Shown: in pieces, positions 1 through 8,673 of the stretch
How the letters are laid out: each line of letters begins with the position of its first letter
How positions within the stretch are numbered: the stretch's first letter is position 1
Assembly (NCBI RefSeq): GCF_016056275.1
Contig: NZ_JAECZA010000227.1
Span: 1-55,561 of the forward strand
From: Dendronalium phyllosphericum CENA369
Lineage (GTDB): Bacteria; Cyanobacteriota; Cyanobacteriia; Cyanobacteriales; Nostocaceae
Length of the DNA: 55,561 nucleotides
Reading direction: 5' to 3'
The notes under the pieces: model-generated
What the model was told of the DNA's origin: nothing
Seen by the model: the letters and a program-made list of their open reading frames with translations, nothing else
Database searches by the model: none
Translations under genes and position numbers: made by a program

Positions 1-52
1 CTGCTCCCCCTACTCCCCCTGCTCCTCTGCCCCTCTGCTCCCCTGCTCTCTA
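1..52. repeat. Pyrimidine-rich low-complexity tract
   Basis: The first 50 bases are an imperfect repetition of CTGCTCCCC/CTACTCCCC units, cut by the window edge. The tract encodes the last residues and stop of the minus-strand gene ending at 10, so that protein has a low-complexity Gly/Glu/Arg-rich tail. Similar tracts are common between genes in filamentous cyanobacteria. Confidence 0.6.
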
Positions 53-1215
53 TGGGTATCTTCTGGTAGACTTTCTGGTAGACTTTGTTGAGCCGATAAG
101 CTACGTAATTTATTCATCTGAGTCAGAGCATACCTTGCTGTTGACTGCACTTCAGTATCAGAGTCTTCGAGGGCGTGGCTTAACATCTGGTTCATTTGGC
201 TCATCATGTCATAAACGCGAGTCAGGTCGCGGATAGCGTTTTGCCGCACCTGCGGACTTTCGTCTTGCATGGAGATTGCTAAAGCACGGTTGAGTGGTTT
301 GAGAGTGCGGGTGCTAATTTCTGCCAAAGCTGCCAAAATTAAGCTGCGTTCTTGAGAATCTGCATCGAGCATCAAATCTACTAATGGCTGAATTGCTCGT
401 GAGTCTCCCTGGTGACCCAAATTCCAAATAGCTTTGCGCCGCTTCTTTGGTTCTGTACTGTGTAAGTCTTTCATCAATTCGTCAACCACATTGAGTTTAG
501 GCAGACGAGAAGTTTTTTCTGGTGGTAGCACTGCTGTGGAGATTGATGCTGTTGCTGTATGGGGACTAGTCACACCAGTGTTTTCCTGCTGTTTTGGTGT
601 AGTGTCCAATGGTAATGGCGGTCTAACTAAGTCTTCTTTAACTGGACTCAAAGCTTTTAGTTCTGAAGTTTGGGAATTTTGCGATCGCTTTAATTGACGA
701 AACCATCTGATTAAAAAAATGATTGCGCCAAGGCTTCCTAAAATTCCTAGGCCAAGTAGCGACCACCAAATAAAACCTCTGTGGGTTTGCTTGGGCTTGG
801 TAGTTGATTTGGGCATTGGCGTAACAGAAGGAACGCTAGCAGAGAGGAGCAATTGAGTTTTTGCTGCCAAAGCTGCTTGCAGATTCCATCTAGTCGTCAA
901 ATCGGCTATACCATCTACTCTTTTTAAACGTTGTGCTTTCTGAAATTTAGCTACAGCGATTCGCGTGTTTGGGCTGTAGTATCCATTTACTAAACTCTTG
1001 TAGTATCCTAACTTCTTTAATTGGGTTTGCAGTTGCCGCACATCCGACCCTTGACTACCGGGTTTTAGAACAGCTTGCTTAGTAGTTACTTTAGAACTAG
1101 CTTGTGCAAGTTCTGTCGGTGCTAGGTTAGGTGTAGTTGTGCTTGCACGAGTTGGATAAAAACCCAGGCAAGTAAAACAGGTAAATATCAGGATTGAGGA
1201 ATGACATAGCCTCAT
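10..1215 (-). CDS. Peptidoglycan-binding and HEAT-repeat membrane protein
   Basis: A 401-residue envelope protein. An N-terminal signal peptide or anchor (residues 1-25) precedes a PG_binding_1 domain (about 50-110, with the family pattern GSDVRQLQTQLKKLGYY). A Pro/Lys/Thr-rich linker leads to a transmembrane helix (about 147-170). After a low-complexity stretch come HEAT/PBS-type alpha repeats (about 240-370; units such as KRRKAIWNLGHQGDSRAI and SPQVRQNAIRDL). The PG domain should lie outside the membrane and the HEAT repeats in the cytoplasm, which suggests a link between cell wall and a cytoplasmic partner (inference). The C-terminal tail is encoded by the pyrimidine tract at the window start and may be a late extension. 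Function unknown. Confidence 0.8.
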   Translation of the reverse strand: MRLCHSSILIFTCFTCLGFYPTRASTTTPNLAPTELAQASSKVTTKQAVLKPGSQGSDVRQLQTQLKKLGYYKSLVNGYYSPNTRIAVAKFQKAQRLKRVDGIADLTTRWNLQAALAAKTQLLLSASVPSVTPMPKSTTKPKQTHRGFIWWSLLGLGILGSLGAIIFLIRWFRQLKRSQNSQTSELKALSPVKEDLVRPPLPLDTTPKQQENTGVTSPHTATASISTAVLPPEKTSRLPKLNVVDELMKDLHSTEPKKRRKAIWNLGHQGDSRAIQPLVDLMLDADSQERSLILAALAEISTRTLKPLNRALAISMQDESPQVRQNAIRDLTRVYDMMSQMNQMLSHALEDSDTEVQSTARYALTQMNKLRSLSAQQSLPESLPEDTHREQGSRGAEEQGE

Positions 1216-1320
1216 ATTGGAAGTTGCAGCCCGAACGTGCTTTTGAAATCATGGATACCACAATAACTTTAAGATGTCCAAATGTTAAGTTTTGATGTGA
1301 CAAAAAAATCAGCTGACTCT

Positions 1321-1338
1321 TGTAGAGACGCGATTAAC
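1321..1338. repeat. Half copy of the GACGCGATTAATCGCGTC palindromic repeat
   Basis: TGTAGAGACGCGATTAA matches one arm of the palindrome seen complete at 2583-2600, with related pieces near 25790 and 49205. It sits just downstream of the EamA gene that ends at 1348. Confidence 0.5.
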
Positions 1339-1347
1339 CTTTGTCTG

Positions 1348-2409
1348 TTAGATTTCAGGCTCAGATTCTCTGACTGATAGAGTTACGGGGTTCAACTTCT
1401 TAGCAGATGCTTCTGAAAGTTGTGGCTGTGTAGTAGTTTTTTCCTCGATAGTCACTATGTTTTTTTGGGCTGCCAAGGTATCGCGCTGGTTGATGAGATA
1501 GATACTGATTAAAGTCAAACCGACTCCTGCCCATTGCAATGGACTAAGGACTTCTGAGAGGAAGAGATTGCCAAATAGCAAAGCAAAAACAGGGGTCAGG
1601 AAGGTAAGGGAACTGAGACTGGTGAGATTGCCACTAGAGGCAAAATAGAAAAATAACCCATAAGCGATCGCACTACCAAATACTGTGGCATAACTTAAAG
1701 CCACCCAATCAGAACTTCCAAGATTCTGCCACTGCTGAGATTCTACAACTGCTGAAATTCCCCACAATGGCAATCCACCCAAAATCATATGCCATCCTGT
1801 AGCTGTCACTGGGTCGGTATGGCGAGTTACAAACCGAATCAATACTGTTCCCACTGCCATCGATAGGGCCGCTAACAGCATTAACCACTCACCACTAGCA
1901 AACAGACTTTGCCAATTACCGATTGTGGCATTTACGCCTGAGTCAAACAAATGGAAAATCCACTCATCCGGCAAACCAATTAAACTAATGCCCGTGACTC
2001 CCAATCCTAGCCCCAGCCATCCCCAAAAACCAATGCGTTCCTGGAATAGCCACAACGACAGTAAAGCAACAGCCAAAGGTTGCGAGTCAATCATCACAGA
2101 CCCTAACCCAGCACTAGTTCTGACTAATCCCTCTGCCAGAAAACCTTGAAACAGAGTGCCATCTACCAAGGCAAATAAGGCAATCCACAACCATGCAGCC
2201 CAACCTTTGGGCTGCGGTCTATCCATAAATGCTGCTGCGATCAGAATTAATACCCCAGCTGGCAGCAAACGCACACCTGCCATAAACAATGGTGTGGTAT
2301 TGGGAATTACTCCTTTCATTGCCACCATTGCTGTACCCCACAGGAAAAATGGGGCGATTAGCAGTAGGGGTGCGAAGGGAAATTGAATAGAACTGAGTTT
2401 CAGCTGCAT
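1348..2409 (-). CDS. EamA/DMT-superfamily exporter
   Basis: A drug/metabolite-transporter protein of about 353 residues with ten predicted transmembrane helices in two EamA repeats (about 15-140 and 175-310). Typical family features are FFLWGTAMVAMKG in helix 1, LLSLWLFQERIG at the end of the first repeat and LTFLTPVFALLFGNLFLSE near the end of the second. Family members export amino acids or small metabolites; the substrate cannot be read from sequence. I prefer the ATG at 2409 (MQLKLSS); an in-frame TTG at 2433 would add eight residues. The last 40 residues are hydrophilic and poorly conserved-looking. It appears to be transcribed alone. Confidence 0.85.
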   Translation of the reverse strand: MQLKLSSIQFPFAPLLLIAPFFLWGTAMVAMKGVIPNTTPLFMAGVRLLPAGVLILIAAAFMDRPQPKGWAAWLWIALFALVDGTLFQGFLAEGLVRTSAGLGSVMIDSQPLAVALLSLWLFQERIGFWGWLGLGLGVTGISLIGLPDEWIFHLFDSGVNATIGNWQSLFASGEWLMLLAALSMAVGTVLIRFVTRHTDPVTATGWHMILGGLPLWGISAVVESQQWQNLGSSDWVALSYATVFGSAIAYGLFFYFASSGNLTSLSSLTFLTPVFALLFGNLFLSEVLSPLQWAGVGLTLISIYLINQRDTLAAQKNIVTIEEKTTTQPQLSEASAKKLNPVTLSVRESEPEI

Positions 2410-2574
2410 GGATTTGCTGATGCCTTTGTTCAATAAGAGCAGAGATTGCTTTAACTAATTCTACCGAATTGTGTCTTTTTGTAAAGGAAACAATACTCAG
2501 TCTTAAGGAGGAAACAGGGGGAGATGAGGGAGATGAGGGAGATAAGAAATAATAATTGCTCCTACCTCCTGCCT

Positions 2575-2632
2575 CTTGTACAGACGCGATTAATCGCGTC
2601 TCTACGACAACTGACAACTAACTCAGCACTTT
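2575..2632. repeat. Palindromic intergenic repeat
   Basis: Contains the perfect 18-bp palindrome GACGCGATTAATCGCGTC (2583-2600) followed by TCTCTACGACAACTGACAACTAAC. A diverged copy lies at 49204-49250 and partial copies at 1321 and 25790. It lies just downstream of the caspase-GUN4 gene and could also form a terminator-like hairpin, but no clear U-tract follows. Confidence 0.65.
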
Positions 2633-2636
2633 CAAT

Positions 2637-4829
2637 CTATTGTCGATCGCCAATTTGACAACTTTCTAGGCGAGAAAACAGGCTTAGGCATAATTGCCAC
2701 CAAGAAGCTGTGGCGATCGCACTATGCCATTCCCAAACACCTAATACTTTGATTCGCCAAACTTGTTCAAAAAAACCAAAAAAAGGTAAATGTCCTATAG
2801 GTGCATTTTCATCCCAAATCAGGTTACTATAATCAACCCAAGAGTCTTTTAAACGCCATCCAACGCGATTGCCAAAATCAATACAAGTTTCAGCGGCAGC
2901 AACCTTCGCACTGCCAATCATCAAACCCAGCACAGGATCGGCAGCAGAATTACCTTTAATACTTTCCCAGATGCGCTGCTGTACGCTGAAACCGAAGCGT
3001 CCATGACTATATTTGACCCAGAGACTATCGATAGTACGTAAGTCAATGCAGGGAAGGTTTGCCAAACTGTCGGCATCAAGGTAGCGTTTTTGTTCTCGAC
3101 CTACTATCTTGAGCATGAGAGTTGTCGTTTCTTCATTAGCTTCTAACCATCTCCCAGCTTGGAGTAAATCCCGTAGTTGGGTGTAATCTACCCCTACGGC
3201 TGAACTCAAATCATCTGATTCTTCTGAGTTTTGGTCTAAATTATTACTTTTATGGTTAGTATTTTCTGGTAAAACTTCAATAATACCTTGAGAGCCAGAT
3301 AACCAAAAATATAATTCAATGTCAGCGGATGCTAATACTTGTAATTGTGTAATCCAAGCTGCTGCGGTTAATCCAGATGGGCCAATTGCTTTACTGAGGG
3401 TTTCTAGAACAGAAGCAGCAAAGCGTTCGTTTTCGTGACTTGGTGTAATACAAGCAATCAAACACTGTCCGGTGTCTATTCCTAGTTGTAGTTCTTCTAC
3501 CCAATCACGCAGGCTGGCACAACCAGATACCCCAACACAATCGAGGATAATTATTTGTTGCGATCGGCAACGACGCAGCTGTTTTTTTAACCAGGAGCGA
3601 TTAAGTACAATATTATCGGAAAGTACGAATACTCCTTCTGCTTGTTCGGTCTCTTGAATGTGTCCTCGCAGGTATAAAAAGACAGTTGCAGTTTCTTCTA
3701 AGCTAGTGGAGTCTTTGGGTGACTCAGAAAAAGATTCAGACAGCAAACACTTTTGAATCGCTTTACGAACATCGGAACTAGGAGTTTTTTCTCCCACAGT
3801 CCAATAATTTGCCTCAAAACCACCAGCCGTAGTTAGTATCTTACTCAAAGCCGAAGTACTTTTACTCTTGGGCAGTCCCTCTACAATTAATGCTTGTCTT
3901 GGATGTCGTGAAGTTCCCTTGTTGTTTGGTTTGAGTCCCAAAATGACTTCTCCTACCCCTTCGACAATGCGCTTGGGTGTTTGTGAGGGATATTCGGAAT
4001 GAATTGAACTTTCTCCCCTACCTTTTTTGAGCTGATTAATCACCCGCAATTGCTGATTAGCTTTATCTATATAAGCAAGTGTTTGATGATAGACATATCG
4101 ATATAGTCCGTCGGCTTCAATGATGCCTTGAGAGTCAGCAGCTTCTCCTAGTAATCCCCGGATTAAGTAGTAAGTGAATACTCCATGTCCGAGTTGGGGA
4201 AATTCCCAAGATTGCTGTCCGCGATCGCAAGATAATAAAGCATAAAATCCTTTTCTCTTGGCTGCACGTTGCCGCAGAACTTCCACTAATTCTTGTGTGG
4301 GGTTGAGTAACGGATCTGATTCTCCTCTTGCACCCAACAAAGTCAGATCGCCACTATGACAAGCATCCAGCCACACTAATTGCTGACCGGCAGAACAATT
4401 TTCTAACAATTGCAATAATTCTTGCAACGGAAGACCAGTATCTATTAAATTGTCTTTTTGAGTATCTTGGAGACACAATACTACCTCCTGACGCGATCGC
4501 TCTAGCATCCCATGTCCAGAAAAATAAAATAGAACGGTGTCAATCGGTTTAGTAGCAGCTGCAATTTCTTGAAGGCTGGCGCGAACATTTGCTAACAGCG
4601 GCGGGTACTGGGCAAAATCGTGATAAATTTTCACTTCCTTTTGCGGAAATCCCTGAATAGCAGCGTTTAATGCTTCTGCCAAACTCTGACAATCTAATGC
4701 AGAGTAACGCAAACAAGGTATTTGCTCATCTTGGTATTGATTAACACCTACTAAAATGAGCCAAAGCTTTGCCAAACCTGTTTCTAGGGCATGAGTTGAG
4801 CGACTATTACGGACACCAATAGGACACAT
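2637..4829 (-). CDS. Caspase-homologue (peptidase C14) protein with degenerate second caspase-like unit and C-terminal GUN4 domain
   Basis: A 730-residue protein. The N-terminal p20-like caspase domain (about 20-255) carries the His-Cys dyad of metacaspase/orthocaspase peptidases: FYFSGHG with His106 and LDACHSGD with Cys157. Residues about 311-520 look like a second, degraded caspase-like unit (VFLYLRGH with His390, IIILDC with Cys431). A GUN4 domain follows (about 548-690; DYTQLRDLLQAGRW, FGFSVQQRIW, IGHLPFFGF), a fold that binds tetrapyrroles in the chlorophyll pathway. Family knowledge suggests an Arg/Lys-specific protease; coupling to porphyrin binding is inference. A second GUN4 protein lies at 43356. 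It stands alone on the minus strand. The domain order is clear, the physiological role is not. Confidence 0.85.
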   Translation of the reverse strand: MCPIGVRNSRSTHALETGLAKLWLILVGVNQYQDEQIPCLRYSALDCQSLAEALNAAIQGFPQKEVKIYHDFAQYPPLLANVRASLQEIAAATKPIDTVLFYFSGHGMLERSRQEVVLCLQDTQKDNLIDTGLPLQELLQLLENCSAGQQLVWLDACHSGDLTLLGARGESDPLLNPTQELVEVLRQRAAKRKGFYALLSCDRGQQSWEFPQLGHGVFTYYLIRGLLGEAADSQGIIEADGLYRYVYHQTLAYIDKANQQLRVINQLKKGRGESSIHSEYPSQTPKRIVEGVGEVILGLKPNNKGTSRHPRQALIVEGLPKSKSTSALSKILTTAGGFEANYWTVGEKTPSSDVRKAIQKCLLSESFSESPKDSTSLEETATVFLYLRGHIQETEQAEGVFVLSDNIVLNRSWLKKQLRRCRSQQIIILDCVGVSGCASLRDWVEELQLGIDTGQCLIACITPSHENERFAASVLETLSKAIGPSGLTAAAWITQLQVLASADIELYFWLSGSQGIIEVLPENTNHKSNNLDQNSEESDDLSSAVGVDYTQLRDLLQAGRWLEANEETTTLMLKIVGREQKRYLDADSLANLPCIDLRTIDSLWVKYSHGRFGFSVQQRIWESIKGNSAADPVLGLMIGSAKVAAAETCIDFGNRVGWRLKDSWVDYSNLIWDENAPIGHLPFFGFFEQVWRIKVLGVWEWHSAIATASWWQLCLSLFSRLESCQIGDRQ

Positions 4830-4941
4830 TTTTTTGAGAATACTGAGTTATAAAAATTTCTTCATCCTTTGTGCTTTTTTGCTTCTATTTTCTACTTTAT
4901 GCCCAATTTTAAAAGAGTTGGGGTTTGAGGCTGCGATATTT

Positions 4942-5038
4942 ATTAGGACTGACGCAAGAACTCTCTGAAACTCTTATAACTTCGTGTCCTTTGCGCCCTT
5001 TGCGGTTCGTTTTTTCATAATTTTGCGTAAGTCCTATT
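4942..5038. repeat. MITE-like element with AGGACTTACGCA-type inverted ends
   Basis: The ends are inverted copies: AGGACTGACGCA at 4945-4956 and TGCGTAAGTCCT at about 5023-5034 (11 of 12 positions pair). The interior reads CTTCGTGTCCTTTGCGCCCTTTGCGG, a sequence I recognise as a widespread Nostoc-type dispersed repeat. There is no coding capacity. Its right edge abuts the stop codon of the DUF1501 gene. Confidence 0.7.
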
Positions 5039-6261
5039 TATATCAAAGTCACTTTTCGACTCGGAGTATAACTTGGCAAAACCCGATCGAGTTTTGCATC
5101 ATTCATATACAGATGACGTTCCAATACATTAGAAATAATATCTCGAAAATCAGTAGTGATTGCCAAGTCTCGCTGTTGATAGAGTTGGGTTGTTCCTAGC
5201 CCAGGCCATTCACCATAAACTTTACCACCACGAACTTTACCACCCAAAACCCACATCACATTTCCATGTCCGTGGTCAGTGCCACCATTACCATTTTCTT
5301 GCACTGTCCGACCGAATTCGGACATTACCAGAATGACTGTGTTTGGGTAAACAGCGCCTAGAGTTTTGGCTAAAACTGCTAAACCATCACCTAGTTTTTG
5401 CAAGTTTCGTGCCAACTGTCCCTGACTACTACCCTGATTAACATGGGTATCCCAACCACCCAAAGCCATGAACCCTAGCTCAATTCTGGGGTCTTTCACC
5501 ATCAATTGTGCCAGGCGTTGGGCATCTCTAGCAAAGCCATTGGGTAAAGGCGCACCATTATTCGCCATTTTCGTTTCTGCGTCTAGGTCATTCATTAAAG
5601 CCTGACGTGCTATTTTGCCTTCACGATAAGTTTGACTCAAGGCATCATTACTACTATAAAGTTTGTCAAAGGCGGTTCTGATTTGGGGACGATCCAATGG
5701 CAAGCGATCGCCATTTCTACCCAATGCTAAATTAGCTACAGGCATTCGCCCAGACAAAATCGCAGGTGTAGTTGGGCCGACACTCACCGCTTGAATTGGT
5801 GTATGTCCGGAAAGAACGCCCAATAGCCGATTCATCCAACCATCTCCAGTTCGTTTCAGACCGGGGATACCACTTTCCATATAGAATTGAGCGTCAAAGT
5901 GCGATCGCGTTGGGTCAGAGGAACCAGAGGCATGAACAAATGCGAGACTTTTTTGCTGCCAAAAGGGCATCAAAGCAGCCAACGCTGGATGCAATCCAAA
6001 ACGACCATCTAAATCTAAAACTCCTCCCTCTTTTCCTGGTTGGGGGATGGCAATTTTGGGTCGTGCTTGGTAGTAAGCTGTCTCTGAATAAGGAACTACC
6101 ACGTTTAAGCCATCTACAGCCCCGCGCAAAAAGATGACAATTAAGCGTTTTGGGTCGCTATTGGCAGTAGAGGATCTAGCTATCCAAGCATTGCTACCGA
6201 TAGCTGCTAGGGCTGTAGCTGAAAACATTCCCGATTGAATTAAAAAATTACGTCGTTTCAT
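5038..6261 (-). CDS. DUF1501 secreted protein (Tat substrate)
   Basis: A 407-residue protein of the DUF1501 family, related in fold to sulfatases/alkaline phosphatases. The N terminus has a twin-arginine signal (KRRNFLIQSGMFSATALA). Family features include IVIFLRGAVDGLNVVVPY near residue 42, GSSDPTRSHFDAQFYME, GGWDTHVNQG and VMSEFGRTVQENGNGGTDHGHG, with His/Asp residues suited to metal binding. It is the last gene of the sigma-factor operon, 53 bp after the DUF1800 gene, its constant partner in bacteria. Both are exported; the activity of the pair is not established. The stop codon lies at the edge of a MITE-like repeat. Confidence 0.88.
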   Translation of the reverse strand: MKRRNFLIQSGMFSATALAAIGSNAWIARSSTANSDPKRLIVIFLRGAVDGLNVVVPYSETAYYQARPKIAIPQPGKEGGVLDLDGRFGLHPALAALMPFWQQKSLAFVHASGSSDPTRSHFDAQFYMESGIPGLKRTGDGWMNRLLGVLSGHTPIQAVSVGPTTPAILSGRMPVANLALGRNGDRLPLDRPQIRTAFDKLYSSNDALSQTYREGKIARQALMNDLDAETKMANNGAPLPNGFARDAQRLAQLMVKDPRIELGFMALGGWDTHVNQGSSQGQLARNLQKLGDGLAVLAKTLGAVYPNTVILVMSEFGRTVQENGNGGTDHGHGNVMWVLGGKVRGGKVYGEWPGLGTTQLYQQRDLAITTDFRDIISNVLERHLYMNDAKLDRVLPSYTPSRKVTLI

Positions 6262-6314
6262 ATTTGAAAAAGCCCAATTATGAAGTGTTAATCTTAGCTG
6301 TACTGAAACGAATT

Positions 6315-7823
6315 TTAACGCCGCATAAATTCGGGACTGCCCAAGATTAAAGCGGACTGAAGTTGCGGGGGACTGGATGCGATCGCACTTTGGGTTTGGG
6401 GAGAAAAAGAATTACCCAGGGTATTGGCTAGTTGCAAAGCATCGACAAATTGCCTGGGACGAATTTGGTCATTCTTGTTTTGATTCATCGGGATTAGCGA
6501 TAGGCGGAAACTTCCAGAAGCGATCGCAGTAGCAAAGCTGATACGGCGATTCATTGCCTCTGGATTCAACCAGGCTTGTTGAGTATTTTTATAACCCTCT
6601 GGAGTTTGGTAGCCGTAGAGAGGCATCCCTAATTGTTGTAAGATATTGAAAATGGGTTTAGTATTTTTCACTTCGCTACCCGTTGCCCGTACCGCAGAGA
6701 TAGCGTATTCATAAGGCGTTTTGAATTTGGCATTGAAGTTTTTCGAGTCCCAAAACTCTTTGCTGTAAAACAGGGTATTTAAGACAGCCCGAATATCGCC
6801 ATTAGTGGATAGAAAGCGCTCTGTCAGATAGTCTACTAAAGCGCTAGGTGGGTTATCACTGACAAAATACTGTGCTAATTTGTAGCTTATATGACGTGCT
6901 GTAGCGGGACTGCGAGCCAAAATATCTAAAGCTTGTTCTCCCTCAGCCAGACCACTGCCTTTAATTGTCTGCTTTAAGAAAACTTTATCGCTGAAATCAT
7001 GGCGCTTCGGGTCAAAGAAAAATCCCGAACTATCATTTTGCTGGTTGGGACGACTAAATCCCCAACCAGTGAAAATCCGCGCTAGGGCAATCACATCTTG
7101 CTGAGTATAACCACCATCTACGCCAAGGGTGTGTAACTCCATTAACTCACGGGCATAGTTCTCATTCAAACCCTGAAATCTACCGCGAGCACCGGGACTA
7201 CCAGGAGCCGTATTTTGCCAATTATCCAAGTACAATAGCATGGCAGGATGACGAGCCGTTGCCCCCAACAGATCGCGAAAGCGACCGAGGGCGTAAGGTC
7301 TAATTGCTTGCTGTTCGTAAGCACCCACCAACAGGCGATCGCGTTCTTTATTTGCATAGACGTTGAAGTGGTTATACCAAAAGTCCACCATCACTTCTTG
7401 TAACTGTCGCGGACTTGTTGTTGCTTGTAATAAACGTGCCTGCACTGCCTCGTCAAATACTTGTCTAGCTCTTTTTTGGGCAGCTTGCCTTTGTTCTGGG
7501 GTGGGTTTTTGTCCTGGAGGCAGATTTTTGCCGTATTCGTTAAGGAGTTCTACAGGAGTCAACTGCAAAGTCTTTAACTGTGAAAGCTGATTGCTAAGGC
7601 TTGGCGATTCCGGGATCGAATTAGGTGAGAGTTGTTCTTGGATATAACGCTCTACACCCATCGACTCCACTCTTTGGAGATCGCCAGGACGAGGCCCAAA
7701 ACTGAGGCGATTAATTGCATGTAATACTTTCGGGTCAATAGGTGCGTTAGCTGCATGACTCGGAGCAATTCCTCCAAGTGAGATAAATAGCAGCAACACT
7801 AAATATTTCGGCTTTACAGTCAT
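6315..7823 (-). CDS. DUF1800 secreted protein
   Basis: About 502 residues, DUF1800 family. I place the start at the ATG at 7823 because it opens a classical signal peptide (MTVKPKYLVLLLFISLGGIAPSHA); an upstream in-frame start at 7883 would add 20 residues lying inside the preceding gene. Family features are INRLSFGPRPGD near the mature N terminus, VDFWYNHFNVYANKERDR, LNENYARELMELHTLGVDGGYTQ and ARIFTGWGF. It starts 5 bp after the stop of the Spy-like gene and precedes the DUF1501 gene, so translational coupling in the sigma operon is likely. DUF1800-DUF1501 pairs are known across bacteria, but their reaction is unknown. Confidence 0.88.
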   Translation of the reverse strand: MTVKPKYLVLLLFISLGGIAPSHAANAPIDPKVLHAINRLSFGPRPGDLQRVESMGVERYIQEQLSPNSIPESPSLSNQLSQLKTLQLTPVELLNEYGKNLPPGQKPTPEQRQAAQKRARQVFDEAVQARLLQATTSPRQLQEVMVDFWYNHFNVYANKERDRLLVGAYEQQAIRPYALGRFRDLLGATARHPAMLLYLDNWQNTAPGSPGARGRFQGLNENYARELMELHTLGVDGGYTQQDVIALARIFTGWGFSRPNQQNDSSGFFFDPKRHDFSDKVFLKQTIKGSGLAEGEQALDILARSPATARHISYKLAQYFVSDNPPSALVDYLTERFLSTNGDIRAVLNTLFYSKEFWDSKNFNAKFKTPYEYAISAVRATGSEVKNTKPIFNILQQLGMPLYGYQTPEGYKNTQQAWLNPEAMNRRISFATAIASGSFRLSLIPMNQNKNDQIRPRQFVDALQLANTLGNSFSPQTQSAIASSPPQLQSALILGSPEFMRR

Positions 7824-7827
7824 AGAG

Positions 7828-8301
7828 TTAATTTTGCTTTGGCGGTTGATTTTGTGGGGGTTTCTTGTACATGCGATCGGCAAATTTCTGCCGTTGTTCG
7901 GGATTTAAGATTTCGCGGATGGCAAGAGTATTTTCAAACTGAGCATCAGCGAGTTGCTGTTTTATGACCTTGATTTGGTTGTATTTCTCCCTTACCTGTT
8001 GAGTAGAAGCTCTTCCTGCTATCAGGTCGTGTAATTCCTGTTGTCCTTGGCGTACTGCCTGTCTTTTTTGTGTCATTTGTTCTTTAGATTGAGTGCGAAT
8101 CTGCTTCATTTGTTGTATTTGCTGTGGTGTCAGGTTCAATTCCTTGAGCCATCCCCCTGATTGAGCGCGATGCTGACGAAGGGAATTTGTAGGGGTTTGA
8201 GCAATGACTTGGTGTGATAGAGTTGGTTTAGTCAAAGCGATCGCACTACCACCAAGAGCAACGATTGTAGTGACTGCGATCGCAAAACGATTGAACAACA
8301 T
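7828..8301 (-). CDS. Spy/CpxP-like LTXXQ-motif periplasmic protein
   Basis: 157 residues with a signal peptide (1-35) and a helical region with the LTPQQIQQMKQI motif (about 56-67) and a second partial motif LNPEQRQKFADRM near residue 135. The mature part is highly charged and Gln-rich. Spy/CpxP relatives bind unfolded envelope proteins or metals and tune envelope-stress regulators. Its place between the anti-sigma gene (30 bp upstream) and DUF1800 suggests it takes part in sensing by this sigma system (inference). A second LTXXQ protein, a lipoprotein, is encoded at 13573. Confidence 0.82.
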   Translation of the reverse strand: MLFNRFAIAVTTIVALGGSAIALTKPTLSHQVIAQTPTNSLRQHRAQSGGWLKELNLTPQQIQQMKQIRTQSKEQMTQKRQAVRQGQQELHDLIAGRASTQQVREKYNQIKVIKQQLADAQFENTLAIREILNPEQRQKFADRMYKKPPQNQPPKQN

Positions 8302-8331
8302 CGAATTTATCTCCCGTAAATACTAGACAAA

Positions 8332-8673
8332 TTAATCACTAGTTAAATCCGTAAAATACCAGAGATCGCTCTTTGGATATTCGCTAACAGTACCTTGCCA
8401 ATTACTTTCAATAAAAGTTTGCAGAGTGGCAAGTTCAGCCTCACTCGGTTTGGCAGGCACTAAGACCCAGCTGAATAAAGCAGCTATTAATCCAGCCGCT
8501 ATAACGGGTGTAACTAGCCAAAGCCGCGAACGGTGAGGTAAAGGTTGAATTGGTAAATTTTCTACTTGTTGTAAAATTTGCTGTGACAAATCAGGGGAAG
8601 CCGGGGGAATTTTTGGGCGATGTTGACATAGAAAATCAACTAAGTCTCGGTCATCATCAGAAAACTTAGTCAT
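8332..8673 (-). CDS. Putative membrane-bound anti-sigma factor
   Basis: 113 residues: an N-terminal cytoplasmic segment of about 45 residues, one transmembrane helix (about 48-70, LWLVTPVIAAGLIAALFSWVLV) and a short periplasmic tail. Its ATG overlaps the stop of the ECF sigma gene by 4 bp (ATGA), the usual arrangement for a sigma/anti-sigma pair. The cytoplasmic part has one HxxxC-like trace at most and no HxxxCxxC zinc motif, so it is not a canonical ZAS protein. The assignment rests on topology and position rather than on a recognised domain. Confidence 0.75.
   Translation of the reverse strand: MTKFSDDDRDLVDFLCQHRPKIPPASPDLSQQILQQVENLPIQPLPHRSRLWLVTPVIAAGLIAALFSWVLVPAKPSEAELATLQTFIESNWQGTVSEYPKSDLWYFTDLTSD

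Noticed and set aside
2219-2617. 132-codon minus-strand frame upstream of and overlapping the EamA gene
   Set aside because: It runs through the EamA start in another frame and through low-complexity and palindromic repeat DNA; no domain.
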